From NCBI GenBank assembly GCA_964446385.1, contig CAYUOH010000015.1, positions 1-37,716 of the forward strand: 37,716 nt of DNA, in the 5' to 3' direction. Shown piece by piece: positions 25,548-33,915 of this stretch (its first letter is position 1; the number at the start of each line of letters is the position of its first letter). The DNA comes from CAYSRC01 sp964446385 (GTDB taxonomy: Bacteria; Bacillota; Clostridia; Oscillospirales; Ruminococcaceae). A program made the translations under genes and the position numbers. Below the pieces are notes generated by a model. The model saw only the letters and a list, made by a program, of their open reading frames with translations. It was not told where the DNA came from and searched no databases.

Positions 25548-25573
25548 AAAGAGCCCCTATTCAGAGGTTCTTT
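25548..25573 (-). terminator. Terminator of the NAD operon, overlapping the nadD stop
   Basis: On the minus strand AAAGAACCTCT pairs with AGGGGCTCTTT (one A/C mismatch, one T/G wobble), loop GAAT, followed by a T-run. The stem includes the last codons of nadD. Confidence 0.8.
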
Positions 25574-26159
25574 CGTATAAATAATTCTGTTTAATATATT
25601 CAAGTACCGGTTTGGAAACGGTGGCTTCGCTGAGATTACCGGCACGGATTTCGGATGATGAAAGAACAAGCGGTTCCGAGCGAAGAATTATTACTTTAGC
25701 GCCGTACAGTGCGCGGTATTCGTCCGCCGTTTTGCTCAGTTCGGGGTAGTCGTCTGTTTCTCGTGATACGACGACAAGAAACGAGCCCTTCATTATTTCA
25801 TCGAATTTTCGCCATTCGGTGAAATGGATAAGCGAGTCAGACCCGATGAGAAGAAAAAATTCGTCATTGGAGTACACTTTACGAAGTTCGGCAAGTGTAT
25901 CCACGGTGTAGCTTTTATTGGCGCGCCGAAGTTCAATATCACTTACCTCCGCGAACCCGAATTTGCCGAAGGCTGCTTTGCAAAGCTCCAGTCTCTGTTC
26001 AGGGTAGGGACTCCCAGCCTCTACTTCTTTATGCGGCGGAGTAAAGGCAGGGATTATAATCATACGGTCCGGACCAATTGCGCGATATGCAAGCTCGGCC
26101 ATTAGTTCGTGACCCAGATGGGGCGGATTGAATGTTCCGCCGAATATAAGTATTTTCAT
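25557..26159 (-). CDS. nadD: Nicotinate-nucleotide adenylyltransferase
   Basis: 200 residues. GGTFNPPHLGH (7-17) is the nucleotidyltransferase signature, SYTVDTL (83-89) and SSSEIR (167-172, the ISSTxIR equivalent) bind ATP and nicotinate mononucleotide. It makes deamido-NAD from NaMN. The ATG shares one base with the nadE stop (TGATG), so the two are translationally coupled. Together with pncB and nadE upstream it completes the Preiss-Handler route. Confidence 0.96.
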   Translation of the reverse strand: MKILIFGGTFNPPHLGHELMAELAYRAIGPDRMIIIPAFTPPHKEVEAGSPYPEQRLELCKAAFGKFGFAEVSDIELRRANKSYTVDTLAELRKVYSNDEFFLLIGSDSLIHFTEWRKFDEIMKGSFLVVVSRETDDYPELSKTADEYRALYGAKVIILRSEPLVLSSSEIRAGNLSEATVSKPVLEYIKQNYLYERTSE

Positions 26160-26917
26160 CAGAATTCGAATGCCGGCATAGGAAGCAGTTTGAATGTGTT
26201 GGCATTGTGTTTCGCGTTGATTTTTTCTCTTATTTCCGCGTCTTCACATACGCCCGTAAGGATGTAGGTATCAAGCGTTTCATATGAAAAGCCGAGATTA
26301 TCCTCATCCGTAAGACCCGTCAGGCCGTCGGCCGGTGCTTTGTACGTGAATTCGTCGGGCAGGTCCAGATATTTTCCCACCAAGCGTAATTCAGATACCG
26401 TCAGATTAGCGAGAGGGGCGAAATCGCCCGTACCGTCGCCGTATTTCGTGAAGTATCCGACGTAGCGCTCGCTAGCGTTTCCGTTGTTGGACACGCGGCC
26501 GTTAAGACATTGCGCAACGGCGTAAATCGTAGCCATGCGCACCCGTGGCCCGAGGTTTATACAGGCCTGGCTACTTATGGTTATGCCCTGCCCCATTATG
26601 GCATTTGAAATGGCCTCGTAGCCTTCACTTATATTGATTTCATAGCTTTTAATACCCAGTAATTCGACAAGACGTCGGGACATGTCGATGTCGGGCTGCT
26701 CTCCGCGTGGCATAAGTATGCCTATTACCCGATTTTTACAAAGAGCTTTACTACACATGGCTGCGACAATGCTTGAATCCTTGCCGCCGGATATTCCTAT
26801 CACGGCGTTGCAGTCCTTTCCGTTCGCGGCAAACCAGTCACGTACAAATTCTACCGATTTTTCAGCTATTTCCCTGTAGTCTTTTGATGCCAGATACTCT
26901 TCAAGCACCTTGTTCAT
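26159..26917 (-). CDS. nadE: NAD+ synthase, ammonia-type
   Basis: 252 residues, N-type ATP pyrophosphatase. The P-loop is GISGGKDSS (41-49); GRVSNNGNASERYVGYFTKYGDGTGDFAPLANL is the usual block (shown in family order, residues about 140-170) for NAD synthases. It lacks the glutaminase domain, so it should use free ammonia. It amidates deamido-NAD to NAD. 13 nt after pncB and 1-nt overlap with nadD. Confidence 0.95.
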   Translation of the reverse strand: MNKVLEEYLASKDYREIAEKSVEFVRDWFAANGKDCNAVIGISGGKDSSIVAAMCSKALCKNRVIGILMPRGEQPDIDMSRRLVELLGIKSYEINISEGYEAISNAIMGQGITISSQACINLGPRVRMATIYAVAQCLNGRVSNNGNASERYVGYFTKYGDGTGDFAPLANLTVSELRLVGKYLDLPDEFTYKAPADGLTGLTDEDNLGFSYETLDTYILTGVCEDAEIREKINAKHNANTFKLLPMPAFEF

Positions 26918-26930
26918 AATCTGTTCCTTT

Positions 26931-28157
26931 TTATACGTGTAAAGAGTTGTTGTCTAGATCCGGATGGCTCATGCGCCAGTTTATGCAGCGCTTGAGATAG
27001 TCGACATATTCTTTGTTTTCGCACATACCTTTGTCCGGATCGTCTGAAAGCTTAGCCACGTCGCCACCGTTGCACAGCACCGTTTTCATGACGATGTTAA
27101 GCGGCTCAACGTCGGTGTCGTTTGCAAGATAGGTCCCTATTCCGAACGCTACGTTTATCCTGTCACTGAAATGGCGGTATAATGCTGTCGCCTTTTCGAA
27201 ATTGAGGCTGTCCGAGAACAAAAGCATCTTGTTCTTCGGGACGATGCCCAAAGATTTGTAGTGTTCTATCATCCTTTCGCCCCAGGCGAACGGGTCACCC
27301 GAGTCGTGACGCATGCCACTGAAGAGCGTAGCAAAGGTAAGCTGGAAATCCTTGAGAAAGCATTCCGTCGTGATGGTGTCTGTAAGGGCGGTTCCGTTCA
27401 GAACGCCATATTCCTTTATCCAGGCATCAAGTGCGAACCAGTTGGAATAGGCCGGGTTGTTGCGGCGGTTGCCCTGGCCGATACACATTATCCATTCATG
27501 CGCCATGGTGCCAACGGGAGTTACTTTGTACTTCCTCGCGAGGTATACGTTGGATGTACCGACGAAACGGCTATTTTTAAATTTGCCTTCGATAAGTTTC
27601 TTTACCGCAAGGTCCTGTGCCTCACTCGAAAGTCTTCTGCGTATGCCGAATTCGCTGAAGGAGCCGATTTCAAATTCGCCCGATTCAATCTTTACAATCT
27701 TTTCAGCAAGGCGCCTCTTGAAGCTTTCGTAAAGGACATCATAATCGTAGGCCATGCGAAAATAAACCTCGTTCACAATGGCAAGAGTGGGTATTTCGTA
27801 CATACTGGTGTTGAGCCAGGTGCCCTTTGTCTGAATGCTGAGGCCGCAGTGTGAGTCGGTTCCAATTTCAAAATCAGCGTAGCGTGGCCTCCAAAGGCGG
27901 AGGAAATCGATGTAGCTGCCTTTAATCCATTTGATGGAGTTGACGTATTCAAGCTCCTCCTCGGTAAATCGGAGAGTGCAGTAAAGCTGAATCTGACGTT
28001 TGATTTCTTCAACCATTTCGGGGGTGAAATGAACATTCTCGTTTCTGCACTTGAAGTTCCATGTGGTTTTGTATCCGCTGAACTGATGATAGATGCACTG
28101 CCCCATGGAAAATTTGTAAGCATCTATTTCAAGCAAGCTATTGATAATCTGTTCCAT
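26931..28157 (-). CDS. pncB: Nicotinate phosphoribosyltransferase
   Basis: 408 residues. GTMAHEW (216-222) holds His220, the residue transiently phosphorylated to couple ATP hydrolysis; FSEFGIRRR and FVGTSNVYLA are the PncB-type substrate motifs, and GMRHDSGDPFAW binds PRPP. Converts nicotinate to NaMN, the first salvage step. It starts 12 nt after the membrane-protein gene and is followed 13 nt later by nadE, so all four genes probably share one transcript. Confidence 0.95.
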   Translation of the reverse strand: MEQIINSLLEIDAYKFSMGQCIYHQFSGYKTTWNFKCRNENVHFTPEMVEEIKRQIQLYCTLRFTEEELEYVNSIKWIKGSYIDFLRLWRPRYADFEIGTDSHCGLSIQTKGTWLNTSMYEIPTLAIVNEVYFRMAYDYDVLYESFKRRLAEKIVKIESGEFEIGSFSEFGIRRRLSSEAQDLAVKKLIEGKFKNSRFVGTSNVYLARKYKVTPVGTMAHEWIMCIGQGNRRNNPAYSNWFALDAWIKEYGVLNGTALTDTITTECFLKDFQLTFATLFSGMRHDSGDPFAWGERMIEHYKSLGIVPKNKMLLFSDSLNFEKATALYRHFSDRINVAFGIGTYLANDTDVEPLNIVMKTVLCNGGDVAKLSDDPDKGMCENKEYVDYLKRCINWRMSHPDLDNNSLHV

Positions 28158-28169
28158 AGTTGTTTTCCT

Positions 28170-29243
28170 CTATTCCAACTTCATATCTCCGTCTTTTACC
28201 CAACCAATCTTTTTGACAAAGTAATTAAAAAGCAGGGACAGTAACGCTGGAAGGACGATGGAAATAAGGATAAGTCCAAGCCAGGAGAAGAAATTCGGTG
28301 AGATTGCCGAGGCTCCCCTTTCAATTGCCTCCGTCGAGGGCGAGACCCATCCGGTTATTACGCCTATAGGTGCACACAGTCCGCACGTTCCCATCCCAGA
28401 GTTGATTGCCGCGCCATTCATCTCAAGACCGAACACGCATGTTGCTATCGGTCCCGTAACTGCCGAAGCGAGAATGGGAGCTATCCATATCTTAGGATTT
28501 CTTATTATATTCGGCATCTGAAGCATTGATGTACCGAGACCCTGTGATACAAGGCCACCCATGCCATTCTCCTTATACGATATCACTGCGAAACCGATCA
28601 TCTGGGCACAGCATCCCGCCACGGCGGCGCCGCCCGCAAGACCGGTAAGCCCCAGCACGGAGCATATAGCAGCAGAGGATATCGGAAGCGTAAGGGCTAT
28701 TCCCACAAGAACCGATACCGTTATTCCCATGAAGAAAGGCTGCAACTTTGTTGCCTGATCTATAAGCAGGCCGAAGGCGTTGGCTGCAACGCCGATAGGC
28801 GCGGCTATAAGCTTGGCGAGGAGAACGCCGACAAGGACCGTAACTGCCGGGGTCACGAGAATATCTACCTTTGTCTCCTTGGAGACCGCCTTACCGCATT
28901 CGCAGGCGATAATGGCAATTATAAGTACGGCTAGAGGACCGCCCGCTCCGCCTTCCGCGTTTGCAGACCAGCCTACCGCCGCTAGAGAGAATAAAACCAT
29001 GGGGGACGCCTTAAGGGCAAGACCGATGGCCACAGCCATCGCCGGTCCGGAAACGGCCATGGCATAGCCACCCACATCCACAAGTATCGCTATGCCTAAC
29101 TGCTGCCCAAACGTCTTAATTATCGTTCCTATAAGCAGTGAACAGAAAAGGCCCTGGGCCATGGCACCCAGCGCGTCAATTCCGTAACGTCTGCCTGAAA
29201 ATACTATATCTTTTTTCTTTAAAAACGCAGAAAATTTGCTCAT
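28170..29243 (-). CDS. PfoR / PTS_EIIC_2 family membrane protein, candidate niacin-linked transporter
   Basis: 357 residues with about nine or ten hydrophobic helices rich in Gly and Ala. The pattern (N-terminal FSGRRYGIDALGAMAQGLFCSLLIG, later GLEMNGAAINSGMGTCGLCAPIG, C-terminal PALLSLLFNYFVKK) is that of the PTS_EIIC_2 family, which includes the perfringolysin regulator-like PfoR. Members are annotated as sugar PTS IIC but usually lack EIIA/EIIB partners, and none is encoded here. It is the first gene of an operon with pncB, nadE and nadD, so uptake of nicotinate or a related precursor is a reasonable alternative to sugar transport. Its own promoter is visible. GGAG lies before the ATG. Confidence 0.85.
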   Translation of the reverse strand: MSKFSAFLKKKDIVFSGRRYGIDALGAMAQGLFCSLLIGTIIKTFGQQLGIAILVDVGGYAMAVSGPAMAVAIGLALKASPMVLFSLAAVGWSANAEGGAGGPLAVLIIAIIACECGKAVSKETKVDILVTPAVTVLVGVLLAKLIAAPIGVAANAFGLLIDQATKLQPFFMGITVSVLVGIALTLPISSAAICSVLGLTGLAGGAAVAGCCAQMIGFAVISYKENGMGGLVSQGLGTSMLQMPNIIRNPKIWIAPILASAVTGPIATCVFGLEMNGAAINSGMGTCGLCAPIGVITGWVSPSTEAIERGASAISPNFFSWLGLILISIVLPALLSLLFNYFVKKIGWVKDGDMKLE

Positions 29244-29283
29244 GTCTTTCTCCTAAGTTTTATCAATTCACATCACAAAAGTT

Positions 29284-29311
29284 ATTCTACCATAATTATT
29301 GCCTGTCGCAA
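29284..29311 (-). promoter_or_regulatory. Promoter of the PfoR-like/NAD operon
   Basis: On the minus strand TTGCGA (29306-29311), 16-nt spacer, TAGAAT (29284-29289), 40 nt before the start codon. Confidence 0.5.
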
Positions 29312-29427
29312 CAGTTTTCTGGGCTGTGTTTTGAAATGTAAAGCGTAATGTATTTCAATATAATGAAAGTATTTTTTGATGCGGTGTTATTAATGTTCAT
29401 TAAATGTCCGTGGCATTCTTAGTCTTC

Positions 29428-29838
29428 TCATCCTTCATTGTTGGAAACTATCACAGTTCCTACCGTCATCTCCATGAATCTGTGAAGGGTTTCCTCTTCC
29501 AGCGCAAAGATTATTACAGCTATGTCTGCGTGGTAGGCCGAGGGTTCAAGCGTTCGTATAGCTGCGTTTTCCTCTGTAACGGATATTTGGTATCCCCTTC
29601 CCTCCTCGGACACTATCGACTTAATATGGCCGATAATGCCGCCGGCTTCGGTAACAAAGGAGGCAATCCGAGTCATTTGGGATGAAAGTATATCCCTTGC
29701 GTTTTCGATATTCTCCGCGATCATATAACCTGAATAAGTACCTATTAGTGCTCCCTCGTGGATATCTATTTCGATGCCACAGCGCTCTTCGCAGCCAAAG
29801 TTTTCACCATGGTGATGATGATGCTCATAATTAGGCAT
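29428..29838 (-). CDS. Small His-rich protein, third gene of a UroD-like/G3E GTPase operon
   Basis: 136 residues from the ATG at 29836-29838, chosen for GGGGTG 7 nt upstream; it begins 1 nt after the GTPase stop. The N-terminus has five consecutive His (residues 6-10) and two Cys (16, 20), a likely metal-binding tag. The remainder alternates strands and helices (IEIDIHEGALIGTYSGYM, VTEAGGIIGHIKSIV, YHADIAVIIFALEEETL) and looks like a small ferredoxin-like or CutA-like alpha/beta domain. I do not recognise a named family. The operon context suggests it stores or delivers a metal to, or with, the GTPase. Confidence 0.75.
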   Translation of the reverse strand: MPNYEHHHHHGENFGCEERCGIEIDIHEGALIGTYSGYMIAENIENARDILSSQMTRIASFVTEAGGIIGHIKSIVSEEGRGYQISVTEENAAIRTLEPSAYHADIAVIIFALEEETLHRFMEMTVGTVIVSNNEG

Positions 29839-29839
29839 T

Positions 29840-30436
29840 TTATTCACCCCTTCCGATAATACTGTCAAGGATGTCTGTGCCGATCTCACCGTTCAGGCAA
29901 ACGTTATATATATGCGCTTTGTTACAGAAACCGGCGACACTTTTGCGTACCACCGCAAGCTCATCTTCGCTTACAAGGTCGGTTTTGTTTATAAGGACAA
30001 TATCGGCTTCGCGGAGCTGGTACGGCAGAAGATGCTCCATCGGTTTAAACAGACGCGACCAGCGCTTAGCGTCGACCAACGTGCAGATACGGCTATCCAT
30101 CGCAAGGGAATCGCGCAGGTTCTCCTTCACATTCTGAGGGAAGGCCATACCTGTGGCCTCCATGATAATCCATTCGGGGGCAATGTCGCACTGGATTTCC
30201 TTAACCGAAAGCGAAAGCTCGCCCGCCATGGTGCAGCATACGCAGCCCGCGAATATTCCTCGGACGTTATACCCCGCTCCGGCTAGAACGCGATCGTCTA
30301 TTGCAACCTTGCCAATTTCATTTTCGAGAATGACAGTTTTCTCTATTCCGAGGGTGTCGGACATGTATTTTGCAAGTTGCAGAAGCAGACTCGTCTTGCC
30401 CGATCCAAGGAACCCACCGATTATAAGAATGTTCAT
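29840..30436 (-). CDS. G3E family GTPase (CobW/HypB-like), short form
   Basis: 198 residues. P-loop GGFLGSGKT (7-15), ENEIGKVAID switch region (39-48), the metal-binding CxCC motif as C65-V-C67-C68 in GCVCCT, and NKTD for guanine recognition. G3E GTPases insert or deliver metal ions or cobalamin to enzymes. It lacks the C-terminal CobW domain found in about 320-residue relatives, so it is GTPase domain only. The ATG overlaps the stop of the UroD-like gene by ATGA, tying the two together; the His-rich gene follows at once. Confidence 0.9.
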   Translation of the reverse strand: MNILIIGGFLGSGKTSLLLQLAKYMSDTLGIEKTVILENEIGKVAIDDRVLAGAGYNVRGIFAGCVCCTMAGELSLSVKEIQCDIAPEWIIMEATGMAFPQNVKENLRDSLAMDSRICTLVDAKRWSRLFKPMEHLLPYQLREADIVLINKTDLVSEDELAVVRKSVAGFCNKAHIYNVCLNGEIGTDILDSIIGRGE

Positions 30437-31458
30437 TCCGTGTAGCCGTATACCTTCCTACCGTACCAGTGAACCTCGTCGCGCATGATATCATAAGCGC
30501 GTTTTACCGCCGTATCACCGGAAACACCGATCGGGAATCCGGCAAAAGCATAGCCGCCGCCGGGCGAGCATTCGTCAATGGTGTTACGGATATCCTGACG
30601 GAAGGATTCCTCGTTAAAGTCGGGATAACCTGCGGGAATATGCTGACCCCAGCCCCAGTGGCCAATAAAGGTCATTCTGTTTCTGAATTGCTCCTTGCAC
30701 TTTAGAATGTCGTTGCTTTCCTGGAAAGGTTCGGTAATGCGTACGCCAAATGAATACATAAATTCAAGGAACGGGGTGGTGTATCCGCAGTTGTGGAATA
30801 TTATGGGAACGCCGGCATCACGCGCGGGCTTTGAAAGCTTCATGTAGATGGGAAGGAAGATCTTCTCGTAGGTCACTGGTGAGAAAAATGGCGCGTTCTT
30901 GGCGCATGTGTCGTCGACCATGCTGAAAAAGTCAGGTTTGAAAACCTCAAACAGCTTGTAGTAGTGCGGCATGATGTGGTCAACCATCGTGCTGAGCATT
31001 TCACCGACCTCTTCGGGATCCTCCATGAGGGCTATAAGTCCGCCCTCAAATCCCATAAGGGCCACAAGTTCCTGAAACGGTCCGAAACGCGGTCCGAATG
31101 AAAGACAGCTCCGTGTGCGGTCGACACGTTCAAGAGTCTGGGAGTAAAGTTTTTCGGGGTTGTATTCAATGGGCTTAGGAAACTTTACGACCTTTGACCA
31201 GTCGGATATATCATCTAGAATATTTACGCGTGTGTCGGGCATAGCGGCCTCAATGCCGCTTGACGGACGTGCGTAGGGTACGCCCCACATGTCCTTACCT
31301 CCCTGCATGCTTGTATCCTCAAATATTCCGATCATGGAGCCTTTCACGGCACATTCACCGAGATACGGGTCACCCATAATACTGTAGAAAGGGACATAGT
31401 CGGGTATTCCGCCGCCGACAAGCTTCAGGAAGTTTTCTTTCGGTGTGACTTTTGCCAT
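30433..31458 (-). CDS. Uroporphyrinogen decarboxylase-family protein, MtaA/MtbA-like methyltransferase type
   Basis: 341 residues of UroD fold. The zinc ligands of methylcobalamin:thiol methyltransferases are present: His222-x-Cys224 in FHNCGYT and Cys297 in IDECSPGGG; heme-type UroD lacks these. Thus it is more likely a methyltransferase that moves a methyl group to or from a corrinoid than a tetrapyrrole decarboxylase. No corrinoid protein gene is visible in the window, so the partner is elsewhere or the acceptor is different. GGAGG lies 8 nt before the ATG. First gene of the three-gene operon. Confidence 0.85.
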   Translation of the reverse strand: MAKVTPKENFLKLVGGGIPDYVPFYSIMGDPYLGECAVKGSMIGIFEDTSMQGGKDMWGVPYARPSSGIEAAMPDTRVNILDDISDWSKVVKFPKPIEYNPEKLYSQTLERVDRTRSCLSFGPRFGPFQELVALMGFEGGLIALMEDPEEVGEMLSTMVDHIMPHYYKLFEVFKPDFFSMVDDTCAKNAPFFSPVTYEKIFLPIYMKLSKPARDAGVPIIFHNCGYTTPFLEFMYSFGVRITEPFQESNDILKCKEQFRNRMTFIGHWGWGQHIPAGYPDFNEESFRQDIRNTIDECSPGGGYAFAGFPIGVSGDTAVKRAYDIMRDEVHWYGRKVYGYTE

Positions 31459-31616
31459 TGTTATTTCCTCCTTTTTTGTTTATATGAAAATTTATTTTAT
31501 TCCTTAAAGTATATCATTCACACATCATTCCGTCCACGTATGAGTCGACTTTGAAAGGGTGGATTCGATGTTAGTACAGTAAAATTACTTCACAGCAGCT
31601 TACGGCCGGTAACTAT

Positions 31617-31663
31617 ATATAAATAGAAAGAGAGCGGTGACACCGCTCTCTTTCTATTTATAT
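31617..31663. terminator. Long perfect hairpin, terminator of the glmM-nagB-gntR operon
   Basis: A 23-bp perfect inverted repeat centred on base 31640 (GCGGTG-A-CACCGC at the tip, effective loop TGACA), with AT-rich outer stem. It includes the gntR stop codon. It should stop the minus-strand operon and may also isolate the UroD-like promoter region downstream. Confidence 0.85.
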
Positions 31664-32374
31664 TCTTAATGTGAACAGTTCCCCGCGTATGTACTGTTGG
31701 GATGTATGAAGAGGTCTCCCCTTCTGGTCGTATATAACCTCGTGGAGGCTTATAAGGACGGTACCGGGAGATATTCCCAGAAGCCTCGCCTGAACTTCGT
31801 CCGCCCGGCACAGGGAGATATCATGAATCGCCTGGGATGCCTCGATGCCGTACTCCCGCAAAAGATTGTACAGGGACCCTGAGAGATCACTGTCCATCAG
31901 ATACGAAAACCCCGTCGAGAAATGGTTTATCTCAAGCATGACCGGCACATCGTCTGCGAGACGTACTCGACATATTTCGACCACGTGTCCGTTGCGGGCA
32001 ATCTGAAGCTCGTCGCTATCGGTTTCGCTCGCAGGAATGGTCTTTGCGCGTATCAATCGGCCGGAGGCTTTTCTTCCAAGATGGCGGCAGGCCTCATGGA
32101 AACTGCTTACAGCCTGAACGTCCTTATGATACACCGGGGGCGTGGAAACGAAGGTTCCCTTCCCCTGCCTTCTTTCAAGATAACCTTCCTTTTCAAGCTC
32201 TGCCAGGGCTTTACGCACGGTTATCCTGCTTATCCCGTACTCCTCGCATAACTCTTTCTCGATCGGAATTCTGCTCCCGACCGGATAGGTCTTATCTTTT
32301 ATTTTCTGTCTGATACGCTCATGCAGCTGGCGGTACAGAGGAACGGAACTTGAAATGTCAAATTTTCTTTCCAT
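31658..32374 (-). CDS. GntR family regulator, HutC/UTRA subfamily (NagR-like)
   Basis: 238 residues. N-terminal winged helix (about 10-76) with VPLYRQLHERIRQKI, GSRIPIEKELCEEYGISRITVRKAL and GYLERRQGKGTFV; C-terminal UTRA ligand domain (about 90-235) ending SQQYIRGELFTLRI. UTRA regulators such as NagR/DasR sense glucosamine-6-P or GlcNAc-6-P, and this gene closes an operon with nagB and glmM, so an amino-sugar phosphate effector is likely. No clear ribosome binding site precedes the ATG at 32372-32374; the codons just upstream are an AT-rich stretch after the preceding stop. Translation may rely on coupling. Confidence 0.9.
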   Translation of the reverse strand: MERKFDISSSVPLYRQLHERIRQKIKDKTYPVGSRIPIEKELCEEYGISRITVRKALAELEKEGYLERRQGKGTFVSTPPVYHKDVQAVSSFHEACRHLGRKASGRLIRAKTIPASETDSDELQIARNGHVVEICRVRLADDVPVMLEINHFSTGFSYLMDSDLSGSLYNLLREYGIEASQAIHDISLCRADEVQARLLGISPGTVLISLHEVIYDQKGRPLHTSQQYIRGELFTLRI

Positions 32375-32408
32375 TATAATTTAAAAAACAAACAAAACAT
32401 GTAAGCCC

Positions 32409-33074
32409 TTAATGTCGTTCGACAATATTGTTTCGGTCTTTGTAAATGCAGTTCTCCGGGATGACTCCGCGGACACAACTGGTAGGATATACGCTGGCCT
32501 GACGACCGAGTACCGAACCTGGATTAAGTACGCTGTTGCAGCCTACTTCGACAAAGTCGCCGAGCATAGCCCCGACTTTTTTACGTCCGGTTTCGATCTT
32601 TTTACCCTGATTGTTTACAACCACCATAAGTTTGTCACTCTTGACATTGCTTGTGACGGAGCCTGCGCCCATATGGCTCTTGTAACCCAGAATCGAATCG
32701 CCGACATAGTTGAAATGAGGAACCTGAACGTTGTCAAACAGTATAGCATTTTTTATTTCAGTGGAATTGCCTACGACACAGTTGTCACCGACCAGAGCAC
32801 CGCCGCGTATAAAGGCACAATGACGTACTTCCGTATTGTGTCCGATAATACACGGGCCGTGAATGTACGCTGTGGCAAAAACAACAGCGTCTTTTGCAAT
32901 CCAGACATTCTCCTGTGGATGATCATACTCCTCTGCGGGAAGAGTGTCTCCGATTGAGATAATAAGATTATCTATCCCCGCTAGAGCTTCCCAGGGATAT
33001 GTAAACTGCTTAAGGTAATCTGCGGCTTTGGTATGTGTCAGGTCGAAAAGAGCCGAAATTGTAATATCTGCCAT
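32409..33074 (-). CDS. Left-handed beta-helix acyltransferase (GlmU C-terminal-like)
   Basis: 221 residues. After an N-terminal helix region come hexapeptide repeats forming a left-handed parallel beta-helix (VWIAKDAVVFATAYIHGPCIIG, GALVGDNCVVGNSTEIKNAIL, VGDSILGYKSHMGAGSVTSNV given here as family blocks). The pattern matches the acetyltransferase half of GlmU and stand-alone sugar nucleotide transferases, but there is no pyrophosphorylase domain. Next to glmM it plausibly acetylates glucosamine-1-phosphate; this is inference. GAGGTG precedes the ATG. Sits 53 nt after nagB and 34 nt before gntR. Confidence 0.82.
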   Translation of the reverse strand: MADITISALFDLTHTKAADYLKQFTYPWEALAGIDNLIISIGDTLPAEEYDHPQENVWIAKDAVVFATAYIHGPCIIGHNTEVRHCAFIRGGALVGDNCVVGNSTEIKNAILFDNVQVPHFNYVGDSILGYKSHMGAGSVTSNVKSDKLMVVVNNQGKKIETGRKKVGAMLGDFVEVGCNSVLNPGSVLGRQASVYPTSCVRGVIPENCIYKDRNNIVERH

Positions 33075-33127
33075 TTTATATCACCTCTGATAATAACAGG
33101 ATATGTACATCAAAACAAATGTAATAC

Positions 33128-33859
33128 TCAGGCTTTATAACCGATTTTGTCAGCCAGCGTCTGCTCCAAGATAACGGTTGCGTTGCGGTGCATACGCATG
33201 AATGTTGCGGGGCAGTGCGGATCAATTTTGTCATCTATGAGCAGTTTTTTTGCAGCTTCCTGTTTGTTGCCGCTAATTACCATCAGAAGGGCCTTGGCGC
33301 GCATGATGTTGCCCATGCCCATCGTAAATGCTCGACGGGGAACTTCGTCTCTGGACTCGAAGAAACGGGTGTTGGCGTCGATTGTGCTTTCCTCAAGAAC
33401 TTCCATGTGGGCTTTGTCGTAAAGGAAATCACTGGGCTCGTTGAATCCCAGATGTCCGTCCGGACCGATTCCCAAAACCTGAATCTCGATGTCAGTCTTA
33501 TTCAGAATATCGTTGAATTCCTTTAAATTAGCCTCGGCGTCGCCGATGCCCTTTGCGACGTAAGTGTTAGCCTTGTCGATGTTAATATGGTTGAAGAGGT
33601 TGTCGTTCATGAAAAAGCGATAGCTCTGGTCGTGAGTGGGTTCCAGACCTTCGTACTCGTCAAGGTTTACGCTGTGAATCTTTGAAAAATCGAGGCCTTC
33701 AACTTTGCAGCGGCGAGCAAGCTCCTTATAAAGTCCAATGGGACTCGAACCTGTGGCAAGGCCGAGTGTGCATTCGGGATTCTTGCGGACAGTTTTTTCA
33801 ACGATGTCAGCGGCCGCTTTGCTTACTTCCTCATAGTTTTTACAGACGATAACACGCAT
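33128..33859 (-). CDS. nagB: Glucosamine-6-phosphate deaminase
   Basis: 243 residues from the ATG at 33857-33859, with GGAGG 8 nt upstream; an upstream in-frame ATG is unsupported. LGLATGSSPIGLY binds phosphate, HSVNLDEYEGL holds catalytic Asp67, and GIGPDGHLGFNEP holds His136. It converts glucosamine-6-P to fructose-6-P and ammonia. Located between glmM and the beta-helix transferase, with a UTRA regulator at the end, it sets the balance between amino-sugar use and cell-wall precursor supply. Confidence 0.96.
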   Translation of the reverse strand: MRVIVCKNYEEVSKAAADIVEKTVRKNPECTLGLATGSSPIGLYKELARRCKVEGLDFSKIHSVNLDEYEGLEPTHDQSYRFFMNDNLFNHINIDKANTYVAKGIGDAEANLKEFNDILNKTDIEIQVLGIGPDGHLGFNEPSDFLYDKAHMEVLEESTIDANTRFFESRDEVPRRAFTMGMGNIMRAKALLMVISGNKQEAAKKLLIDDKIDPHCPATFMRMHRNATVILEQTLADKIGYKA

Positions 33860-33915
33860 GTGATTTTCCTCCGTTAATTTTATTGAAATTAATCTGATTT
33901 TATAATTCAACCGGG

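Noticed and set aside
25495..25584. 29-codon plus-strand reading frame preceded by AGGAG
   Set aside because: It runs antisense into the nadD end and through its terminator, and its composition comes from hairpins. There is no recognisable peptide feature.
28170..29243. Ordinary sugar PTS permease
   Set aside because: No EIIA, EIIB or sugar enzyme genes accompany it, and the operon is for NAD salvage. The family name is kept but a sugar role is not asserted.
30433..31458. Heme-pathway uroporphyrinogen decarboxylase (hemE)
   Set aside because: It has the HxC...C zinc ligand set of corrinoid methyltransferases, and no other heme gene is nearby.
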